Source of the DNA: JBDRHL01 sp043816955
GTDB taxonomy: Bacteria; Planctomycetota; Phycisphaerae; Sedimentisphaerales; CAYZTY01
NCBI GenBank assembly: GCA_043816955.1
Contig: JBDRHL010000030.1
Location: 1-24,929 of the forward strand
Direction: 5' to 3'
DNA: 24,929 nucleotides
Part shown: positions 21,487 to 24,929 of the stretch, one piece after another
How the letters are laid out: each line of letters starts with the position of its first letter
Position numbering within the stretch: the stretch's first letter is position 1
Made by a program: the position numbers and the translations under genes
The notes under the pieces: model-generated
Seen by the model: only the letters and a program-made list of their open reading frames with translations
Told to the model about the DNA's origin: nothing
Database searches by the model: none

Positions 21487-22154
21487 CATTACTTCCTGAT
21501 ATAATTTTCCCGATGCAGGATATTTCTAATAACAAATTGTCTTGGCAGGGTAAAGTGATATCTATGCAGCCGAGGATTCGGCTAATGCGATCATTTGATC
21601 AGCGAAGTCACAGCTATCTTGGCTATAATCTGGGGATTGATGGAAATATTGGGGAACAACAGCGGGAGTTTATGATAGCTGTTGGAAAATCCGCTCAGGC
21701 TAAGTTTCAGTTTTCTGCGGGTGATACTATAAGCGGACTTTGTGAACCTGTTGCGGATGAAAGGCTTGAGGTAGCGGAGTTCTATAAAGTCAGCAAGTTG
21801 AAAGTTATTGAGAAGAACGAGACTGATGAATTCACATCGCCGCCGTGGCTTAGTGTACTGCCTGAGCTTGAGGTCTACCGGCAAAGGGGGCATCGTCGGC
21901 TCGACTTCAGAACTTATGAAGCTAAATGCACAATTTGTATATGGGGCTGTAAGATGCCGGTTGAGATGATAATTGACCAGTGGAACCCATCAAAAAAGAA
22001 ATACCGCTTTGAGACATTTTGTTACGGCCCCAAATCGTGCTCTTTCTATAAAGCCGGCCCTACCCGCAAAGTTCCCGGTAGGAAAGGGATGTCTTATACA
22101 GAAGAGGATTGGGTTGATGAGGATGCTGTTTCGCACCGCTCTATGGATGAATAA
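21420..22154 (+). CDS. conserved Cys-rich protein found on mobile elements (244 aa)
   Basis: Up to 244 residues. The conserved part starts near WQGKVISMQPRIRLMRSFDQ, continues through RSHSYLGYNL and a beta-rich domain, and ends in a Cys-rich segment: KCTICIWGCKMP, then CYGPKSCSFY and the very conserved KVPGRKGMSY with EEDWVDED. I recognise this as a widespread conserved hypothetical of bacteria and archaea, often close to integrases. The N-terminal domain could be an OB-like fold and the Cys segment a zinc site; the function is unknown. The start is uncertain: ATG 21420 overlaps the previous gene, and ATG 21513 (MQDISNNKLSW) sits just before the conserved part. Confidence 0.7.
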   Translation: MVSQDVLYITSEGQEEEKSFRLTLLPDIIFPMQDISNNKLSWQGKVISMQPRIRLMRSFDQRSHSYLGYNLGIDGNIGEQQREFMIAVGKSAQAKFQFSAGDTISGLCEPVADERLEVAEFYKVSKLKVIEKNETDEFTSPPWLSVLPELEVYRQRGHRRLDFRTYEAKCTICIWGCKMPVEMIIDQWNPSKKKYRFETFCYGPKSCSFYKAGPTRKVPGRKGMSYTEEDWVDEDAVSHRSMDE

Positions 22155-22172
22155 TTTCCAAACACTTATTTA

Positions 22173-22189
22173 CCATATTGAAAATAAAT
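22173..22189 (+). repeat. 17-bp dispersed repeat, copy 3
   Basis: The central 17 bases of the 20-bp repeat at 2716 and 16421 recur exactly, in the same orientation, between the convergent genes ending at 22154 and 22196. Confidence 0.75.
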
Positions 22190-22195
22190 CAGGCT

Positions 22196-22942
22196 TTATC
22201 CAAAAATATTCTTTCGCCTTCTAAGCTCCGCAAAAACTTCTGCATCGCTGGCGTTTGGCATATTTATAGCAGCCTTAATTTGGTGTGTGTTTGATCGCAG
22301 AAAAACGTTGGTCTGTTTTTCCTGGGCCATGGTTGATGGTACGGTAGGTTTTCCTCCCTTTTGCTTTTTTCTTATGTCTTCAAGCAGTTTTTGTATGGTT
22401 TTATTTTCCGGCTCGATAGTCAGGGCGAATTCATAGTTTTCTTCTGTGTAATCATGGCCGGGATATACAAGTGTGCTGTCAGGCAAGTCGGCAAGTTTTT
22501 GTAAAGAACTCCACATAGTCCCGGTATCGCACCCGATAGGCCTGCCGCAGCCTGCTATAAATAAAGTATCGCCCGTAAAGACAACACCATCAGTGTTTTC
22601 TGAAGGCTCAATATAGAAACAGACAGAATCAAAGGTGTGGCCAGGTGTTGGTATGATTTTTACGCGGCAGCTATCGAAATCTAAAATCTGCCCTTCGGTA
22701 AGGTCTTGATCGCCTATGATTACCTGGCCGTTGGTTTTGTGTCGCAGTTCCTTGATGCCAGCGGTGTGATCGGCGTGATGATGGGTGCCTAAAATTGCAG
22801 AAAGCTCAAGATTATACTTTTTGATTTTGTTAAGGACTAAAGAGGCATCTGCCGGGTCAACAGCGATTGCTTTGTTTTCTTGGTATCTGAAAAGATACGC
22901 AAAATTATCGCCTAAAGCCGGTATTACGATTACAGGTTCCAT
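22196..22942 (-). CDS. gloB: hydroxyacylglutathione hydrolase (glyoxalase II)
   Basis: 248 residues, the normal length for the family. The metallo-beta-lactamase motif THHHADH (53-59) supplies His54, His56, Asp58 and His59. The other metal ligands are His101 (TPGHTFDS), Asp125 (FTGDTLF) and His163 (YPGHDYT), and the C-terminal substrate-binding domain contains NVFLRS. The enzyme cleaves S-lactoylglutathione or related thioesters in the cytoplasm, the second step of methylglyoxal detoxification. AAGGGAGTG stands before ATG 22942. It is an ordinary housekeeping enzyme among element genes, so it may be a cargo gene or chromosomal DNA next to the element. Persulfide dioxygenase was considered, but the length and C-terminus fit GloB. 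Confidence 0.88.
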   Translation of the reverse strand: MEPVIVIPALGDNFAYLFRYQENKAIAVDPADASLVLNKIKKYNLELSAILGTHHHADHTAGIKELRHKTNGQVIIGDQDLTEGQILDFDSCRVKIIPTPGHTFDSVCFYIEPSENTDGVVFTGDTLFIAGCGRPIGCDTGTMWSSLQKLADLPDSTLVYPGHDYTEENYEFALTIEPENKTIQKLLEDIRKKQKGGKPTVPSTMAQEKQTNVFLRSNTHQIKAAINMPNASDAEVFAELRRRKNIFG

Positions 22943-23005
22943 ATCACTCCCTTTTTGATTTCATAGATATTACGAGCTGCACAGAGATAATGCAAGAAAC
23001 CAGAT

Positions 23006-23037
23006 TTGGCGATTCGTCATTTCAGGCGAATCGCCAA
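23006..23037. repeat. perfect 11-bp inverted repeat upstream of the zinc-ribbon gene
   Basis: TTGGCGATTCG (23006-23016) pairs with CGAATCGCCAA (23027-23037) around a 10-base loop, 16 bases before the GGAGG of the next gene and 64 bases upstream of the gloB start. It may be an operator shared by the divergent genes or a leader hairpin. Confidence 0.5.
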
Positions 23038-23066
23038 TAAAGGTGGTTGCCTGGAGGTAAATGAAA

Positions 23067-23357
23067 ATGGAAAAAAACAAACAAGAAGTTGTGACATACC
23101 CGACGGCCTTGCCAATAGTTCAGCATAGGCTAATAAGGTATTTTGCTGATTTGAGATTGGGGCAATTTAGGGATATGGAAAACCCACATAACTTTATTGA
23201 ATTTGATAGCGAGCAAGGCGGGCTGATATGCAGGCAGACAGGTGTTATTTCATGTCCCGAATGTGGAACAAGTGCCATTGTTTCACCAGCTTTGGATAGA
23301 GAAAAACTTCGATGTGTGCGGTGTTTTAGTTTGATTGTACCGCTGTTTGACATATAG
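23067..23357 (+). CDS. zinc-ribbon protein (96 aa)
   Basis: 96 residues from ATG 23067 (GGAGG nine bases upstream; the ATG at 23061 is only three bases from it). The N-terminal 60 residues are polar without a recognised motif (RLIRYFADLRLGQFRDMENP). The C-terminal third is a two-knuckle zinc ribbon, SCPECGTSAIVSP followed by LRCVRCFSLIVPL. Such ribbons bind nucleic acid or proteins. It is divergent from gloB. The function is unknown. Confidence 0.6.
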   Translation: MEKNKQEVVTYPTALPIVQHRLIRYFADLRLGQFRDMENPHNFIEFDSEQGGLICRQTGVISCPECGTSAIVSPALDREKLRCVRCFSLIVPLFDI

Positions 23358-23406
23358 AACGGATTGGTTTTGAAGATGACTTTTTGTTTTTCAAAAGTGC
23401 AAAAAA

Positions 23407-23427
23407 CTTAAACCCCTTTGGTTTAAG
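23407..23427. terminator. hairpin after the zinc-ribbon gene
   Basis: CTTAAACC (23407-23414) pairs with GGTTTAAG (23420-23427) around CCTTT, 50 bases after the stop at 23357. No clear T-run follows, so termination is only possible. Confidence 0.35.
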
Positions 23428-23493
23428 AATCCTGCAAATAGTTGATTTTTCGAAGTTTCGGGGGCGTGACGCTGATTTACTCCCTAATTATGC

Positions 23494-23559
23494 TTTATGA
23501 TTTTCAATTATTCGGGCTGCAGTATTCGCCCCTATTGATTTTTTGCGGAAAATCATAAA
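23494..23559. ncRNA. nested stem structure, candidate structured RNA
   Basis: TTTATGATTTTC (23494-23505) is perfectly complementary to GAAAATCATAAA (23548-23559). Inside lies an alternative TCAAT/ATTGA stem that shares two bases with the outer one, and a GGGC/GCCC hairpin. The element occupies part of the 427-bp stretch (23358-23784) that otherwise has no gene. It could be a leader or a small RNA. I know no matching class. Confidence 0.35.
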
Positions 23560-23738
23560 TCATTTACGGGATTAAATCATCTGCCCCGCTCCAGCCAGAA
23601 ACTTCGAAAAATCAAGGCCGTGCTTCCACCTTCTCATCTAATAGGGAGAGCCGGTATTTATAATAAAACAAAAATTTTACACCGGCTGCTTGCTATTAGG
23701 TTCGAAGGCGGACTCCACGACCTTTATTTATTATTTTT

Positions 23739-23778
23739 CACCTCGTCTTTCGGGCACGGGTGTCGAAAGACGGAGGTG
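23739..23778 (+). promoter_or_regulatory. long hairpin that buries a ribosome binding site
   Basis: CACCTCGTCTTTCG (23739-23752) pairs with CGAAAGAC (23764-23771) and GAGGTG (23773-23778), with one bulged G at 23772, across an 11-base loop. The second arm contains GGAGGTG, the ribosome binding site six bases before ATG 23785. In the folded mRNA the site would be closed, as in RNA thermometers, riboswitches or autoregulated leaders. Confidence 0.65.
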
Positions 23779-23784
23779 TTTAAC

Positions 23785-24357
23785 ATGAATGAAGAAACAT
23801 TCTTCATTGAAGATGGTGTTGAAGTTGCAGCACCGGTTGTGTTGAAAGTGCAGAGGCCCGACAGATACGGGAAGGTAGAGGGTTTGCCTGATGAGGAACT
23901 GGCAGACCCTGATGAGATTGAACGGTGTGTTCTTCGTGCTGGGTTGGAGCCTGTGCTTTTGTTGCCCATACCAAAGTCAAAGTGGTATAGTCCAGCGTGG
24001 GACACACATACTGATGTCGATTTCAATGCGTTTGCCAGTGTTGATTTTGACCGGTTAAGGCCTGAGTTTGATAAAGCTAGGTACAAGGCAGACAAGCTTA
24101 AGGAACAGCTTAGAGATGTGCTTATTACTTTTGCCATGCTCAATGAGCGAGTCAAGAAGAAGGTTAAGTATAAGTTGCTTAAGTTAGTTAGGATTGGTCG
24201 TATTGAAGCAGACCAGATTAAGGATTGGGATATGTGGCAGCTTGCCAAGTATTATATGAGGGCAGTTAGATTATGTGAGGAGATACGACGACTGCATAAG
24301 TATAGCCGTGATTGCAGGGAGGAAAAGCTTCAGGAGTTTTATGATTCGCTGGGTTAG
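23785..24357 (+). CDS. hypothetical protein with hidden ribosome binding site (190 aa)
   Basis: 190 residues from ATG 23785, chosen because GGAGGTG is perfectly spaced; the frame is open upstream to 23620 without a comparable site. The N-terminal 70 residues are acidic and Pro-rich (LKVQRPDRYGKVEG, then LPDEELADPDEIERC). The rest is strongly helical and charged, with a likely coiled coil in RYKADKLKEQLRDVL to RVKKKVKYKLLKLVRIG and a helical end with EEIRRLHKYSRDC. It has no membrane segment. I do not recognise the family. The sequestered start predicts tight translational control. Confidence 0.6.
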   Translation: MNEETFFIEDGVEVAAPVVLKVQRPDRYGKVEGLPDEELADPDEIERCVLRAGLEPVLLLPIPKSKWYSPAWDTHTDVDFNAFASVDFDRLRPEFDKARYKADKLKEQLRDVLITFAMLNERVKKKVKYKLLKLVRIGRIEADQIKDWDMWQLAKYYMRAVRLCEEIRRLHKYSRDCREEKLQEFYDSLG

Positions 24358-24488
24358 TGCCCAGTTTCATAGATTATATGGAGGTGGTTAAGACGGGAGT
24401 ATGAGGCAGGGGTTTTTAAGGGACGGAAAAAGTCTGTGAAAAGGACGGGTTGTATTGAGTTGAGGTTGAAATGCCTACGGCATTTGGT

Positions 24489-24604
24489 GGGTTTACGCTG
24501 CGCGTTAAACCCCCCGTTCGCCGCTGCTGCGCATCGGCGAAGGCTGAGACCGCCTCCCTTCGGTCGGCGGGGTTCTGTCCCGCTCGGCTCCGCCTCGCGG
24601 GGGA
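24489..24604. repeat. cluster of four GC-rich hairpins
   Basis: Four consecutive inverted repeats: GGGTTTA/TAAACCC (24489-24512), TTCGCCG/CGGCGAA (24517-24541), CCGCC/GGCGG (24550-24570) and CCCGC/GCGGG (24579-24601). The block is much richer in GC than its surroundings. It resembles intergenic REP-type palindrome clusters and has no coding support. Confidence 0.5.
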
Positions 24605-24792
24605 GAGGTAGAGTAGAAAGACATATATTCGACGTTAGCAGTATTGTTGTAGTATGGAGTATGTCGATTGATTGATGGTGTAGAGTGGTGTTGGTGGGTG
24701 TTTTGGGATATTAGGAATGTTGATTCCGAGAAGTTATTGTTATTTAAGGGTTTATGGTGTGAAATGTAGTTGGGATATGGGAATAATAATAA
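24605..24792. other. C-poor, G/T-rich stretch without gene
   Basis: In 24611-24780 I count only about seven C on the + strand, while G and T dominate. No credible gene or strong promoter is visible in either direction. The skew begins, less extremely, in the gene ending at 24357. Confidence 0.4.
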
Positions 24793-24929
24793 GGGGGTAT
24801 CTCCTTGACTCCAGTACATACAATCGGTAGTATTTGCGATCATGGAAGATTACCCGCGAACATTGATGGAATTGGAAAAGCGGTTTTCATCGGAAGAGGC
24901 CTGTCGGGAATATTTGGAAGTTCTTCGAT
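24793..24929 (+). mobile_element. left end of an IS1595-like insertion sequence (partial)
   Basis: A transposase start typical of the IS1595 family lies at 24842. The preceding segment from GGGGG at 24793 (GGGGGTATCTCCTTGACT) is a plausible left terminal repeat because it begins about 50 bases before the gene. The right end is outside the window, so the terminal repeat and target duplication cannot be verified. Confidence 0.55.
24842..24929 (+). CDS. IS1595-family transposase, N-terminal fragment
   Basis: The first 29 residues (MEDYPRTLMELEKRFSSEEA, then CREYLEVLR) match the characteristic start of IS1595-type transposases, which normally continues with WPxGxxCPxC, the N-terminal zinc ribbon, and later the DDE catalytic domain. 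The gene runs off the right edge. The ATG lies about 49 bases inside the proposed left end. Confidence is high for the family and nil for integrity. Confidence 0.75.
   Translation, partial: MEDYPRTLMELEKRFSSEEACREYLEVLR

Noticed and set aside
1..24929. CRISPR array
   Set aside because: No series of regularly spaced identical repeats was found; the repeats noted are single or widely dispersed.

Overview
The window looks like one flank and much of the body of an integrated or circular mobile element from a bacterium of the phylum Planctomycetota, most likely the class Phycisphaerae. That placement is inference. It rests on the style of the tyrosine integrase (a C-terminal tail translated through an antisense tRNA), a B12-dependent ribonucleotide reductase with a TSCPD domain, a tubulin-like (Tubulin_2 type) protein, an IS1595-type transposase and moderate GC content. 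No single gene proves it.

Left end (1-2200): the 3' end of an unknown plus-strand gene and a second small gene. Then comes an attachment site made of the 3' half of a tRNA-Arg(TCT) gene, with no 5' half beside it, and a tyrosine integrase broken by a frameshift. Next, on the minus strand, lie an AlpA-like excisionase/regulator, a small protein that recurs three times in the window, a primase-polymerase (AEP) gene interrupted by an in-frame TGA, and a class II ribonucleotide reductase (NrdJ) split into two overlapping reading frames.

Centre (6.7-19.2 kb): a long minus-strand cluster with short spacings, frequent ATGA overlaps and good ribosome binding sites. In transcription order it encodes a sigma-region-4-like HTH protein with a Cys cluster, small proteins, a winged-helix protein, a DUF932-like protein, a small membrane protein, a protein with eight zinc ligands in a FYVE/RING-like cross-brace order, a HerA/FtsK-type ATPase, an unknown protein, two small membrane proteins, a secreted or anchored vWA-TM-FHA protein, a large tubulin-superfamily protein, an E1/ThiF-like adenylating enzyme, a short adaptor-like protein and a four-helix membrane protein. 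The core of tubulin-like, E1-like, vWA-FHA, HerA ATPase and zinc finger looks like one membrane-associated machine. It is the most interesting system here, and its function cannot be read from the sequence.

Right part (19.3-24.9 kb): a divergent control region, then plus-strand genes (a putative winged-helix regulator, the third paralog of the small family, two small proteins and a conserved Cys-rich protein). After these come a minus-strand glyoxalase II, a zinc-ribbon protein, a gene whose ribosome binding site is buried in a long hairpin, a cluster of GC-rich hairpins, a C-poor G/T-rich stretch and the left end of an IS1595-like insertion sequence cut by the window edge.

Three genes of the integration/replication module (integrase, primase, RNR) are each interrupted once, while the large genes of the central cluster are open throughout. 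A 17-base sequence occurs three times in the same orientation and may mark module boundaries.
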